A program made the position numbers and the translations under genes. 64,000 nt of DNA, from positions 1 to 64,000 of the forward strand of contig JAIOXZ010000001.1 of the NCBI GenBank assembly GCA_021741355.1, written 5' to 3'. Of this stretch, positions 53,857 to 62,335 are shown in pieces. The stretch comes from Caulobacter sp. (GTDB lineage: Bacteria > Pseudomonadota > Alphaproteobacteria > Caulobacterales > Caulobacteraceae). The notes under the pieces were generated by a model. It searched no databases, had not been told where the DNA came from, and was given only the letters and a program-made list of their open reading frames with translations. Each line of letters begins with the position of its first letter. Position 1 is the first letter of the stretch.

Positions 53857-54734
53857 CGGCCGCGCTCTACGTCGGCGAGACGACCCATCATAGGCTGGGG
53901 CCGGCGAAGCACAGCTTCCGCTACAGCCTGTTCCAGTTGCTGGTCGATACGGACCGGCTCGACGAGGACCTCCGGGGCCTCAAGCTGCTCCGTCGCGGCC
54001 GGTTCGGGCTGTTCTCGCTGGATGACCGTGACCATGGCTGGCGCGACGGCCGCCCGCTGCGCGGCTGGGTCGAGACCCGTCTCGCGGAGGCCGGCGTCAC
54101 CGCGTCTGCGCGCCGCATCCGCCTGCTGGCCTTTCCCCGCGTGCTGGGCTTCGTCTTCAACCCGATCTCGCTGATCTATGTCGAGGACGCCGCCGGAAGC
54201 CTGGAAGCGGTGATCTACGAGGTCAACAGCACCTTCGGCCAGACTCACGCCTACGTCGCGCCCGCCGCCGGCCGCGGTCGACAAAGCCAGGTCGCGGAAA
54301 AGCGCCTGTTTGTCTCGCCGTTCTACGGCGTCGACGGACGCTACCGCTTCGACATCACGCCGCCCGACGACCGCCTCGACCTGTCGATCGTCAAATCCAC
54401 GGATGGCCGTCCGGACTTTACCGCGACCCTGGCTCTGCATCGCCAGCCGCTCGATGACCGGCGCCTGATGGGGCTGTTTTTCGGGATGCCGTTGATGACG
54501 GTGAAGATTCTCGCGGCGATTCACTGGGAGGCTCTTCGGCTCTTCCTGAAAGGGATTCCTGTCGTTGCGCGGCCGCCCTCACCTGATGTCGGCGTCAGTC
54601 GCGCGACTCTCCTCTCTCGCGTTACGGGAAAAAACGATGATAATCTCAGCGGGACGGAAGGATGCGCCGATGACGCAGACAAACCCGACGCCCATGATCC
54701 ACCGGCAGACCGTCGAGTCGCCGGCCTTGCGTGA
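53853..54734 (+). CDS. DUF1365 domain-containing protein
   Basis: The 293-residue protein begins MTAALYVGETTHHRLGPAKHSFRYSLFQLLVDTDRLDEDL, the diagnostic DUF1365 opening. It continues with FGLFSLDDRDHGWRDGRPLRGWVETRLAEAGV, RIRLLAFPRVLGFVFNPISLIYVEDAAG, EVNSTFGQTHAYV, and KRLFVSPFYGVDGRYRFDITPP. The family has no demonstrated reaction but nearly always neighbours the FAD oxidoreductase and CFA-like methyltransferase, as here. The C-terminal ~40 residues are unlike the family and overlap the methyltransferase start by 65 bp, so translation of the two is probably coupled. Confidence 0.87.
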   Translation: MTAALYVGETTHHRLGPAKHSFRYSLFQLLVDTDRLDEDLRGLKLLRRGRFGLFSLDDRDHGWRDGRPLRGWVETRLAEAGVTASARRIRLLAFPRVLGFVFNPISLIYVEDAAGSLEAVIYEVNSTFGQTHAYVAPAAGRGRQSQVAEKRLFVSPFYGVDGRYRFDITPPDDRLDLSIVKSTDGRPDFTATLALHRQPLDDRRLMGLFFGMPLMTVKILAAIHWEALRLFLKGIPVVARPPSPDVGVSRATLLSRVTGKNDDNLSGTEGCADDADKPDAHDPPADRRVAGLA

Positions 54735-55911
54735 CGCTCCTGCGGTTTTCCGGACCGCCGTCCGCATCTGCGCCGACAACTGGCGCCATGGCAGCCTGAC
54801 CTGGGTTCTGCCGAACGGGACCGAGATCCCCTGTCGCGGCGCCGAACCCGGCCCTGACGCCCGGCTGATCGTCCGCGACTACCGGTTCATCCGCCGCTGC
54901 CTGACCGCTGGATCGATCGGCTTCGCCGAGGGCTACATGGCCGACGAGTGGGAGACGCCAGACCTTACCGCCCTGCTCTCGGGCTTCGCGCTCAACTTCG
55001 ACCGGCTTCAGGCGTTGGTGGCGGGCAATCCGGTCATCCGCGCAATCAATTTCATCACCCATGCCCTGCGCCGCAATGATCGTCGCGGGTCGAAGAAGAA
55101 CATCCACGCGCACTACGACCTGGGAAACCACTTCTACGCCCGCTGGCTCGACTCCAGCATGACCTACAGCTCCGCCGTCTACGAGAAGCGGGGTGAGCCG
55201 CTGGCCCTGGCCCAGAAGCACAAGTACGCCGCGCTCGCCCGGTCCATGGGCCTGCAGCCCGGCCAGACCGTCCTGGAGATCGGTTGCGGCTGGGGCGGCT
55301 TCGCCGAGTTCGCCGCCGCCGAAGTCGGCGCCAGGGTCACCGGCATCACCATCTCGCGCGAGCAGTATGACTTCGCCCGAAAGCGCCTGTTCGACCAGGG
55401 GCTGGCCGAGAAGGCCGACATTCAGCTGATCGACTATCGCGATGTCGAGGGCCGGTACGACCGCGTCGCCTCGATCGAGATGTTCGAGGCCGTCGGCGAG
55501 GAATACTGGCCCACCTATTTCCGCAAGATCCACGACGTGCTGTCGCCGGGCGGGCGGGCGGGCTTGCAGATCATCACCATTCGCGACGAGCTGTTCGACG
55601 GCTACCGCCGGCACGCCGACTTCATCCAGAAGTACATCTTCCCGGGCGGCATGCTGCCCAGCGAAACCCGTCTGAGGCAGGAAATACAGCGCGCCGGCCT
55701 GATCTGGGAGAGCGCTCCGCGATACGGCCAGCACTACGCCGACACCCTCGCCGAATGGGCCAGGCGGTTCGACGCTGCCTGGGACGACATCCGCCGCCTC
55801 GGCTTCGACGAGCGTTTCCACAAGATGTGGCGCTACTACCTGAGCTACTGCGAGGCGGGGTTCCGGACCGAGCGGACCAATGTGATCCAGCTGGGCCTCT
55901 CGCGGGCCTGA
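54670..55911 (+). CDS. Cyclopropane-fatty-acyl-phospholipid synthase family methyltransferase
   Basis: The ATG at 54670 is preferred for the GGAAGGATG just upstream; ATGs at 54637 and 54565 are alternatives. The SAM-dependent methyltransferase shows NIHAHYDLGNHFYARWLDSSMTYSSAVYEKRGEPLALAQKHK, TVLEIGCGWGGFAEFAA, RVTGITISREQYDFARKRL, VASIEMFEAVGEEYWPTYFRKIHDVLSPGGRAGLQIITI, and YIFPGGMLPSE, matching the CFA synthase catalytic domain. It adds a methylene or methyl group to unsaturated acyl chains of membrane lipids. As the last gene of the photolyase operon it would be coexpressed in oxidative or light stress. A methyl or furan fatty-acid product rather than a cyclopropane is possible. Confidence 0.9.
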   Translation: MTQTNPTPMIHRQTVESPALRDAPAVFRTAVRICADNWRHGSLTWVLPNGTEIPCRGAEPGPDARLIVRDYRFIRRCLTAGSIGFAEGYMADEWETPDLTALLSGFALNFDRLQALVAGNPVIRAINFITHALRRNDRRGSKKNIHAHYDLGNHFYARWLDSSMTYSSAVYEKRGEPLALAQKHKYAALARSMGLQPGQTVLEIGCGWGGFAEFAAAEVGARVTGITISREQYDFARKRLFDQGLAEKADIQLIDYRDVEGRYDRVASIEMFEAVGEEYWPTYFRKIHDVLSPGGRAGLQIITIRDELFDGYRRHADFIQKYIFPGGMLPSETRLRQEIQRAGLIWESAPRYGQHYADTLAEWARRFDAAWDDIRRLGFDERFHKMWRYYLSYCEAGFRTERTNVIQLGLSRA

Positions 55912-56008
55912 TCCATCCGACTGGGCGGCTATCAGATATTCTGGGCTTGCGATTGGCTCACGGCGCATGATGTAGGCATGCATCAAGGGTCGCCCCGCGG
56001 CCGCCGGA

Positions 56009-57025
56009 ATGCCTCACATGTCCGCTGCCGCAAGCGTCCTGGACCTGATCGGAAACACCCCGTTGATCCGGCTCAAGGCCGCGAGCGAGGCGACCGGCTG
56101 CGAGATTCTCGGCAAGGCTGAATTCCTCAACCCCGGTCAGTCGGTCAAGGATCGCGCCGCGCTGGGCATCATCCGCGACGCGGAAGCCAGAGGTCTGCTG
56201 CGTCCCGGTGGTCGCATTGTCGAGGGCACGGCGGGCAACACCGGTATTGGTCTGGCCATGGTCGCCAGCGCGCTGGGCTACCGGACGACGATCGTCATCC
56301 CCCGCACCCAGAGCCAGGAGAAGAAGGACGCCATTCGCCTCGCCGGCGCCGAACTGGTCGAGGTGGATGCGGTCCCCTACTCCAATCCTGACAACTACGT
56401 CCGCTATTCAGGACGCCTGGCCGAGGAACTGGCCAGAAGCGATCCGAACGGGGCCATCTGGGCGAACCAGTTCGACAATGTCGCCAACCGCCAGGCGCAC
56501 GAGCGCACCACGGGTCCGGAAATCTGGGCGCAGACGGACGGCAAGGTCGACGGCTTCATCTGCGCGGTGGGTTCGGGCGGCACGCTGGCCGGCGTGGCGG
56601 CGGCCCTGCGGGCAAAGAAGCCCGATGTCGCCATCGGTCTGGCCGATCCGGGCGGCGCGGCCCTCTACAGCTACTACACGACCGGGGAACTGAAGGCCGA
56701 GGGGACCTCGATCACCGAGGGCATCGGCCAGGGACGCATCACCGCCAACCTCGAGGGCCTGGTCGTCGACCATGCCTACCGGATCGATGACGACGAGATG
56801 CTGCGGATCGTCTTCGACCTGGCGGCCAACGAGGGCCTTGTTCTGGGCGGCTCGTCCGGCGTCAACATCGCCGGCGCCATGCGACTTGCCCGCGACCTCG
56901 GGCCCGGCCACACCATCGTGACCGTTTTGTGCGACTACGGATCGCGGTATCAAAGCAAACTGTTCAATCCGGCGTTCCTCAGCGAACGCGGCCTGCCGGT
57001 CCCTGACTGGCTTTCAGGGACCTGA
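56009..57025 (+). CDS. Cysteine synthase family PLP-dependent enzyme
   Basis: A fold-type II PLP enzyme of 338 residues: LIGNTPLIRLKAASEATGCEILGKAEFLNPGQSVKDRAALGIIRDAEARG with the PLP Lys in SVKDR, VEGTAGNTGIGLAMVASALGYRTTIVIPRTQSQEKKDAIRLAGAELVEV, GSGGTLAGVAAALRAKKPDVAIGLADPGG, SITEGIGQGRITANLEGLVVDHAYRIDDDEML and VLGGSSGVNIAGAMRLA. The EGTAGNTGIG loop differs from the usual EPTSGNTGIG of E. coli CysK, placing it in a divergent branch related to eukaryotic mitochondrial-type homologues, so cysteine synthase versus desulfhydrase activity is open. It precedes sseA by 6 nt. Confidence 0.85.
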   Translation: MPHMSAAASVLDLIGNTPLIRLKAASEATGCEILGKAEFLNPGQSVKDRAALGIIRDAEARGLLRPGGRIVEGTAGNTGIGLAMVASALGYRTTIVIPRTQSQEKKDAIRLAGAELVEVDAVPYSNPDNYVRYSGRLAEELARSDPNGAIWANQFDNVANRQAHERTTGPEIWAQTDGKVDGFICAVGSGGTLAGVAAALRAKKPDVAIGLADPGGAALYSYYTTGELKAEGTSITEGIGQGRITANLEGLVVDHAYRIDDDEMLRIVFDLAANEGLVLGGSSGVNIAGAMRLARDLGPGHTIVTVLCDYGSRYQSKLFNPAFLSERGLPVPDWLSGT

Positions 57026-57031
57026 TGACCG

Positions 57032-57877
57032 ATGACTGATCCGCTCGTCTCCACCGCCTGGCTCGCCGAACATCTCCAGGCTCCCGACGTGAGGATCATC
57101 GACGCCAGCTGGTATTTCCCGCAGGAGGAACGCGACGCGAAGGCGGAGTACGCCCTGGCCCATATCCCGGGCGCGGTGTTCTTCGACATCGACGATATCG
57201 CCGACGAAACCTCCGGCCTGCCGCACATGCTGCCCAGCGGGGTGAAGTTCGCCTCGCGCGTCCGCAAGCTGGGCCTGGGCGACGGCTCGCGCATGGTGGT
57301 CTACGACCAGCTGGGCCTGCGCTCGGCGGCGCGGGTCTGGTGGACCTTCCGCGCCATGGGCCACCTCGACGTGGTCGTGCTCGACGGCGGCCTGCCCAAA
57401 TGGATTGCCGAGGGCCGCCCGGTTTCGGACATGCCCGCCCCGCCGCGCGAACGCCATTTCACGCCGCGCTACAGCGCCGATCTGGTCCGCGACCTGAACC
57501 AGGTGGCCAAGGCGCTGGAGACCGGCCGTGAACAGGTGGTCGACGCCCGCCCGGCCGGCCGGTTCACCGGCGAGACGCCCGAACCCCGCGCTGGACTGCG
57601 CGGCGGTCATATGCCCGGCGCCCGAAACGTGCCGTCGAGCGAGCTGATCGCCCCGGACGGAACGATGAAGTCTGCTGCGCAGCTGGCTGATATCTTTGAG
57701 AAAGCCGGCGTTGATATCAACAAGCCGATCATCACCAGCTGCGGCTCAGGGATCACCGCCGCCATTCTTGCGCTCGGCCTGGCCCGGCTCGGCAAGGAAC
57801 GGGCGGCGGTCTACGACGGATCATGGACTGAATGGGGCGGCCGGGAGGATACGGCCGTGGTGACGGGGCCTGCGTGA
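57032..57877 (+). CDS. sseA: 3-mercaptopyruvate sulfurtransferase (rhodanese family)
   Basis: Two rhodanese domains in 281 residues. The N-terminal, inactive one has VSTAWLAEHLQAPDVRIIDASWYFPQEERDAKAEYALAHIPGAVFFDIDDIADETSGLPHMLPS, and WVTFRAMGHLDVVVLDGGLPKWIAEG is the linker region. The C-terminal domain carries the catalytic Cys in TSCGSGITAAILALGL; CGSGxTA is the mercaptopyruvate-type active-site loop, distinct from CRxGxR/T of thiosulfate sulfurtransferases. It transfers sulfur from 3-mercaptopyruvate to acceptors. It forms an operon with the cysteine synthase upstream and the GNAT gene downstream (GTGA overlap). Confidence 0.92.
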   Translation: MTDPLVSTAWLAEHLQAPDVRIIDASWYFPQEERDAKAEYALAHIPGAVFFDIDDIADETSGLPHMLPSGVKFASRVRKLGLGDGSRMVVYDQLGLRSAARVWWTFRAMGHLDVVVLDGGLPKWIAEGRPVSDMPAPPRERHFTPRYSADLVRDLNQVAKALETGREQVVDARPAGRFTGETPEPRAGLRGGHMPGARNVPSSELIAPDGTMKSAAQLADIFEKAGVDINKPIITSCGSGITAAILALGLARLGKERAAVYDGSWTEWGGREDTAVVTGPA

Positions 57878-58380
57878 CGGTCACCATCCGGCCGGCCGTC
57901 ATCGACCACGCTGTGCTGTATCCGGCGATTGAGCGCTCAGCGGGACAGGCCTTCCTCGCCATTCCGGACCTGGCCTGGATCGCCAGCCACACGATCACTC
58001 CGGCGGAAGACTACGACCCGCTCATAGCCGCCGGCACGGTCTGGGAAGCGGTGGCGGCCGACGGCTCGCCGGTCGGCTTCCTGATGGCCGAGGCCTTCGT
58101 CGACCACCTGCACATCCAGGAACTCTCCGTAGCGGCGACCCACCAGAAGCTGGGGATCGGCCGCCGCCTGATGCAGGCCGCCGCCGACCATGCCCGGACG
58201 GCAGGTCTGACGGCCCTCACCCTGACCACATTCAGGTCGGTGCCCTGGAACGGACCGTTCTACGCCAGCCTCGGCTATCAGATGCTGGACGCGCCGCTGC
58301 CGTACGACCTGCAGGCCCATATCGACGACGAAAACGCCCGTGGCCTGAACGACCGCTGCGCCATGCGGCTGGTTCTCTAG
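57874..58380 (+). CDS. GNAT family N-acetyltransferase
   Basis: The GTG at 57874 overlaps the sseA stop. The ~168-residue protein contains VTIRPAVIDHAVLYPAIERSAGQAF, AVAADGSPVGFLMAEAFVDHLHIQELSVAATHQKLGIGRRLMQAAADHARTAGLTALTLTTFRSVPWNGPFYASLGYQML. HQKLGIGRRLM is the acetyl-CoA pyrophosphate-binding Q/RxxGxG/A loop and WNGPFYASLGY the C-terminal strand-helix of the fold. Acceptor unknown. Operon position with sulfur genes does not by itself identify it. It is convergent with the binding-protein gene (9-nt gap). Confidence 0.87.
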   Translation: MTVTIRPAVIDHAVLYPAIERSAGQAFLAIPDLAWIASHTITPAEDYDPLIAAGTVWEAVAADGSPVGFLMAEAFVDHLHIQELSVAATHQKLGIGRRLMQAAADHARTAGLTALTLTTFRSVPWNGPFYASLGYQMLDAPLPYDLQAHIDDENARGLNDRCAMRLVL

Positions 58381-58389
58381 TCGTCGCCG

Positions 58390-59475
58390 CTACCGCAACG
58401 GCGGCGAGTACAGCAGGCCCGCGGGCCGGGCGTTCCACAGGGCGTTCTGCCCCCGCTCCAGCTTCAGCGCCGAATCCTTGCCGAGGTTGCGGTCAAATAC
58501 CTCGTTGTAGGCGCCGACCGCGGTGATCGCCCGGTAGGCCCAGGCGTCGTCCAGACCGAGCATGGCGCCATAGCCGGTGTCGGCGCCCAGCAGCCGCCGC
58601 ACCTCCGGTCGGGTCGCCTCCTTGCGCATCTGCTCCGCAGAATCCGCCGTCACGCCCAGTTCCTCGGCGAGGATCAACGCATTCAGCGTCCAGCGCACAA
58701 CGTCGGTCCAGCCCGGATCGCCCTGACGGACGGCCGGCCCGAGCGGCTCCTTGGAAATCACGTCCGACAGCAGGACATGGGCGCCCTGATCGGCCATGGT
58801 CGCGCGGGCTGACGCCAGGGCCGAGATATCGGCCGACAGCACGTCACAGACGCCGCGTTCATAGTCCTGCCGCGCCCGCTCCAGCGTCGGCGTCAGCACC
58901 GGCTGCCAGTTGATGTCGCGGACCCTGAACCAGTCCCGCAGGTTCAGCTCGCTGGTCGAGCCGGACTGGACACAGACCTTTGCGCCGGAGAGTTCCGACG
59001 CGCTCTGCAGATTGAGGTCTCTCGGGGCAAGGAACCCTTGCCCGTCGTAGTAGGCGACTCCGGCGAAATCTATGCCCTCGCCCACGTCCCGGCTGAAGGT
59101 CCAGCTGGTGTTGCGCGACAACAGATCGACCCGGCCGGCCTTGAGCGCGGCGAACCGCGCCGCATTGGTCAGCGGCACGTACGTCACCCTGTCGGGATTG
59201 CCGAGCACCGCCGCCGCCAGCGCCCGGCAGAAATCGACATCGAACCCGCGCCATTGTCCGGACGAGTCGGCGAGCGAGAACCCCGCGAGCCCTGGATAAA
59301 CACCACACCGAAGCGCGCCGCGCGCCTTGACCGCCGCCAGGGTCCGGCTGGCCGCGGTCGCTGCCCCCGCCCCGTCGACCACGGGGACCGGATCGGGGGC
59401 GCTCGTCACCGGCGCCTTTCGCTCACACCCCGCCGCCGTCAGGGCGAGCAGCAGGACGAGCGCGGGGTGCTTCAC
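58390..59475 (-). CDS. Amino-acid ABC transporter substrate-binding lipoprotein (orphan)
   Basis: The GTG at 59475 follows AGGAA by 8 nt and gives the lipoprotein signal VKHPALVLLLALTAAGC with the lipobox LTAAGC. The mature protein is a type II periplasmic binding protein of the AapJ/general L-amino-acid class: VKARGALRCGVYPGLAGFSLADSSGQWRGFDVDFCRALAAAVLG, SRNTSWTFSRDVGEGIDFAGVAYYDGQGFL, AKVCVQSGSTSELNLRDWF, ISKEPLGPAVRQGDPGWTDVVRWTLNALILAEELGV. No permease or ATPase gene is adjacent. It lies back to back with metC, so an amino-acid such as cystathionine or cystine is a possible ligand; that is inference. Confidence 0.87.
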   Translation of the reverse strand: MKHPALVLLLALTAAGCERKAPVTSAPDPVPVVDGAGAATAASRTLAAVKARGALRCGVYPGLAGFSLADSSGQWRGFDVDFCRALAAAVLGNPDRVTYVPLTNAARFAALKAGRVDLLSRNTSWTFSRDVGEGIDFAGVAYYDGQGFLAPRDLNLQSASELSGAKVCVQSGSTSELNLRDWFRVRDINWQPVLTPTLERARQDYERGVCDVLSADISALASARATMADQGAHVLLSDVISKEPLGPAVRQGDPGWTDVVRWTLNALILAEELGVTADSAEQMRKEATRPEVRRLLGADTGYGAMLGLDDAWAYRAITAVGAYNEVFDRNLGKDSALKLERGQNALWNARPAGLLYSPPLR

Positions 59476-59558
59476 AGCGGGGTTTCCTTGATCGGCGGCG
59501 CCAAGCCGCCCTATGGAACAGGGAGCATCGCTCTGACGCGCCAAGGCTGGCAACCCGC

Positions 59559-60707
59559 ATGGAAGAAGAAACCCGCCTGATCCACGCCGGCAAGACCGAC
59601 GGGCTGCCGGCAAGGACGGTCAGCCCGCCCGTTCAGCGCGGTTCCACCGTCCTGCTGCCAAATGCCACGGCGCTGTATGACGGCACGCTCGGCTACGGCC
59701 GCGCCGGCCTGTCAGCGCAATTCGCCCTGATGGACGCGCTCGCCGAGCTGGAGGGCGCGCGGGACATTCAGCTCTATCCCTCGGGCCTCGCGGCGATGAC
59801 GGCGGCCATCCTGGCGGTGCTCAAGGCCGGCGATCATGTTCTGGTGGTCGACACGGTCTACCGGCCGGTGCGCTACTTCTGCGACCGTGTGTTGCGGCGG
59901 TTTGGCGTGGCGGTCGACTACTACGACGCGCGGCTCGGCGCCGATGACGTGCTGGCGCAGGCCAACCCCGCCACCCGGCTCATTGTGCTGGAATCGCCCG
60001 GCTCGCTCAGTTTCGAGATGCAGGACGCTGCCGCCATCGCCGCGGCGGCCCGGACGCGCGGCGTCCTGACCCTGCTGGACAACACCTGGGGCGCCGGGCG
60101 GCTGTACAAACCGCTGGCTCACGGCATCGACATCAGCGTCCAGGCCCTGACCAAATACGTCTGCGGTCACTCCGACGTGTTCATGGGGTCGGTGGCGACC
60201 GTTGACGCGGGCCTCGTCGACCTGATGAAGGCCTCGATCCAGGACCATGGCTGGTCCGTCGCGCCGGAGGACGCCTATCAGGCCCTGCGCGGCCTGCGCA
60301 CGCTCGCCACGCGCCTCGATCGCCACGGCGAGAGCGGTCTGGCGGTCGCCCGCTGGCTGGCCGGGCAGCCGCAGGTCCTGCGCGTCCTGCACCCCGCCCT
60401 CCCCGGCGCGCCCGGTCACGACCTCTGGAAGCGCGACTACAGCGGCGCCTGCGGCCTGTTCGGCCTTGTGCTGAAGCCCGGATCGCCGGAGCGCGTCGAG
60501 GCCTTCCTCGACGCGCTGAAACTCTTCGGCCTCGGCTTCTCCTGGGGCGGCTTCGAGAGCCTGGCGATCAGCTGTGACCAGCAGTTGAACAAGCGGGTCG
60601 TCCCGGTCGACTATGGCGGTCCCTTGATGCGGCTGCACGTGGGACTGGAAAGTCCGGACGATCTGATCGTCGACCTGCAAGGCGCGCTGGACGTCTACGC
60701 CGGCTGA
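59559..60707 (+). CDS. metC: Cystathionine beta-lyase
   Basis: A 382-residue Cys/Met-metabolism PLP enzyme: ETRLIHAGKTDGLPARTVSPPVQRGSTVLLPNATALYDG, YGRAGLSAQFALMDALAELEGARDIQLYPSGLAAMTAAILAVLKAGDHVLVVDTVYRPVRYFCDRVL, LLDNTWGAGRLYKPLAHGIDISVQALTKYVCGHSDVFMGSVA, where the Lys in LTKY binds PLP. WGGFESL near the C-terminus and the YRPVRYF segment favour MetC over cystathionine gamma-synthase. It yields homocysteine, pyruvate and ammonia. Divergent from the amino-acid-binding lipoprotein gene. Confidence 0.92.
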   Translation: MEEETRLIHAGKTDGLPARTVSPPVQRGSTVLLPNATALYDGTLGYGRAGLSAQFALMDALAELEGARDIQLYPSGLAAMTAAILAVLKAGDHVLVVDTVYRPVRYFCDRVLRRFGVAVDYYDARLGADDVLAQANPATRLIVLESPGSLSFEMQDAAAIAAAARTRGVLTLLDNTWGAGRLYKPLAHGIDISVQALTKYVCGHSDVFMGSVATVDAGLVDLMKASIQDHGWSVAPEDAYQALRGLRTLATRLDRHGESGLAVARWLAGQPQVLRVLHPALPGAPGHDLWKRDYSGACGLFGLVLKPGSPERVEAFLDALKLFGLGFSWGGFESLAISCDQQLNKRVVPVDYGGPLMRLHVGLESPDDLIVDLQGALDVYAG

Positions 60708-60777
60708 AGCAGGATCATGCGCCGGGTTGCCCACCGCGGCGCCACCGTGCCAAATCCCGGGCAACCAGGGGGAAACC

Positions 60778-62043
60778 ATGCCCGACGCCACCGATGTCGC
60801 GACTGCGATGATCACCAACGACGCGGTAGTGTTCGGCCTGCTGGCCGCCATTCTCGGCCTGGTCTTCTGGACGTCCAGCATCGCCTCGGGGTTCTGGAAG
60901 CGCTTCTACGGCGTCGTTCCGGCCCTGTTGCTCTGCTACTTCCTGCCCTCGCTGCTGACGACCTTCGGGGTGGTCGACCCGGAAAAGTCGAAGCTCTACT
61001 TCGTCGCCTCGCGCTACCTGCTGCCGGCGGCCCTGGTGCTGCTGACCCTGTCGGCCGACCTGCCGGCGACCCTGAAGCTGGGGCCCAAGGCCCTGATCAT
61101 GTTCTTCACCGGCACGGCGGGCGTGATGCTGGGCGGTCCCCTGGCCCTGCTTGCGACCAGCTGGATCGCGCCGGACCTGGTCGGCGGCAACGGCCCCGAG
61201 GCCGTCTGGCGCGGCATGGCCACTGTGGCCGGCTCCTGGATCGGCGGCTCGCCCAACCAGGCGGCGATCTACGAGATCTTCGATGTAGGGCCGAACATCT
61301 TCTCCATCTGGATCGCGGTGGACGTGATCGTGGCCAACGTCTGGATGGCCGTCCTGCTGTGGATAGCCGCCAATCAGCAGAAGCTCGACCAGGCCCTGAA
61401 GGCCGATTCGACGGCGATCGAGGCGCTGCGCCTGAAGACCGAGGCCTACGAAACAGAACACGCCCGCATCCCCGAGCTGAAGCATCTGGTCTTCATTCTG
61501 GCGGTCGGTTTCACGGCCGTCGGCCTGGCGCATTTCGGGGCCGAGAGCCTGTCGGCCTGGTTCAAGATCAACGCCCCGGCCATGAGCCGCCTGTCGCTGG
61601 ACAACAGTTTCTTCTGGCTGGTCCTGCTGGCCACGATCATCGGCGTGATCCTGTCGTTCACCCCCGCACGCCGACTGCAGGGCGCGGGAGCCATGAAGGT
61701 CGGCTCGCTGTTCGTCTATGTGCTGGTGGCGACGGTCGGACTGAACATGAACATCGCCGCCGTCGTCGAGGCGCCGGCCTATTTCCTCATCGGCCTGCTG
61801 TGGATCGCCATCCACGCCGCCCTGCTGATCGCCATGGCGTTCGCCATCAAGGCGCCGAGCTTCTTCCTGGCGGTCGGCAGCCAGGCCAACATCGGCGGGG
61901 CGGCCAGCGCGCCGGTCGTGGCGGCCGCCTTTCATCCGTCGCTCGCCCCCGTCGGCGTGCTGCTGGCGGTGGTCGGCTACATCGTGGGCACGTTCGCGGC
62001 CTGGTTCACCGGTCTGGTGATGCAGGCCATCGCCGGCGGCTGA
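60778..62043 (+). CDS. DUF819 family membrane protein
   Basis: The ATG at 60778 has GGGGGAA directly upstream. A polytopic protein of 421 residues with about ten helices: VVFGLLAAILGLVFWTSS, FWKRFYGVVPALLLCYFLPSLLTTFGVVDPEKSKLYFVASRYLLPAALVLLTLSADLPATLKLGPKALIMFFTGTAGVMLGGPLALL, GSWIGGSPNQAAIYEIFDV and the C-terminal FFLAVGSQANIGGAASAPVVAAAFHPSLAPVGVLLAVVGYIVGTFAAWFTGLVMQ. This matches DUF819 (YjcL-like), predicted transporters of unknown substrate. It is 70 nt downstream of metC, so cotranscription is possible. Confidence 0.88.
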   Translation: MPDATDVATAMITNDAVVFGLLAAILGLVFWTSSIASGFWKRFYGVVPALLLCYFLPSLLTTFGVVDPEKSKLYFVASRYLLPAALVLLTLSADLPATLKLGPKALIMFFTGTAGVMLGGPLALLATSWIAPDLVGGNGPEAVWRGMATVAGSWIGGSPNQAAIYEIFDVGPNIFSIWIAVDVIVANVWMAVLLWIAANQQKLDQALKADSTAIEALRLKTEAYETEHARIPELKHLVFILAVGFTAVGLAHFGAESLSAWFKINAPAMSRLSLDNSFFWLVLLATIIGVILSFTPARRLQGAGAMKVGSLFVYVLVATVGLNMNIAAVVEAPAYFLIGLLWIAIHAALLIAMAFAIKAPSFFLAVGSQANIGGAASAPVVAAAFHPSLAPVGVLLAVVGYIVGTFAAWFTGLVMQAIAGG

Positions 62044-62091
62044 GGTCCGCCTTCGGATGGCCTCCCGGACCGAAGCCCGAAGGGCGAAGGC

Positions 62092-62168
<77 letters not shown>

Positions 62169-62209
62169 TTCAACGGTGGTGTAGCTGCGTTCGGCCGTCG
62201 GGAACAGGT

Positions 62210-62329
62210 TGCGTGGTTCGCGACGCTCGCTCGAAGCTCGCTCCTCGCCATGACGAAGACAGAAGGCCGAGCCACCCCTGCCCGTCATCCTGAGGAGCGG
62301 ACCCTCAGGTCCGCGTCTCGAAGGACGCG
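62210..62329. repeat. Dispersed nested inverted repeat, copy R3 (between tRNA-Arg and the NDUFS4-like gene)
   Basis: Left end TGCGTGGTTCGCGACGC (62210-62226) and right end GCGTCTCGAAGGACGCG (62313-62329) are near-complementary, and the inner CTCCTCGCCATGACG / CGTCATCCTGAGGAG pair is kept (62240-62254 and 62283-62297). Variable small hairpins (TCGCTCGAAGCTCGC; GCGGACCCTCAGGTCCGC) sit at the same relative places as in R1 and R2. Confidence 0.83.
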
Positions 62330-62335
62330 CCCGCC

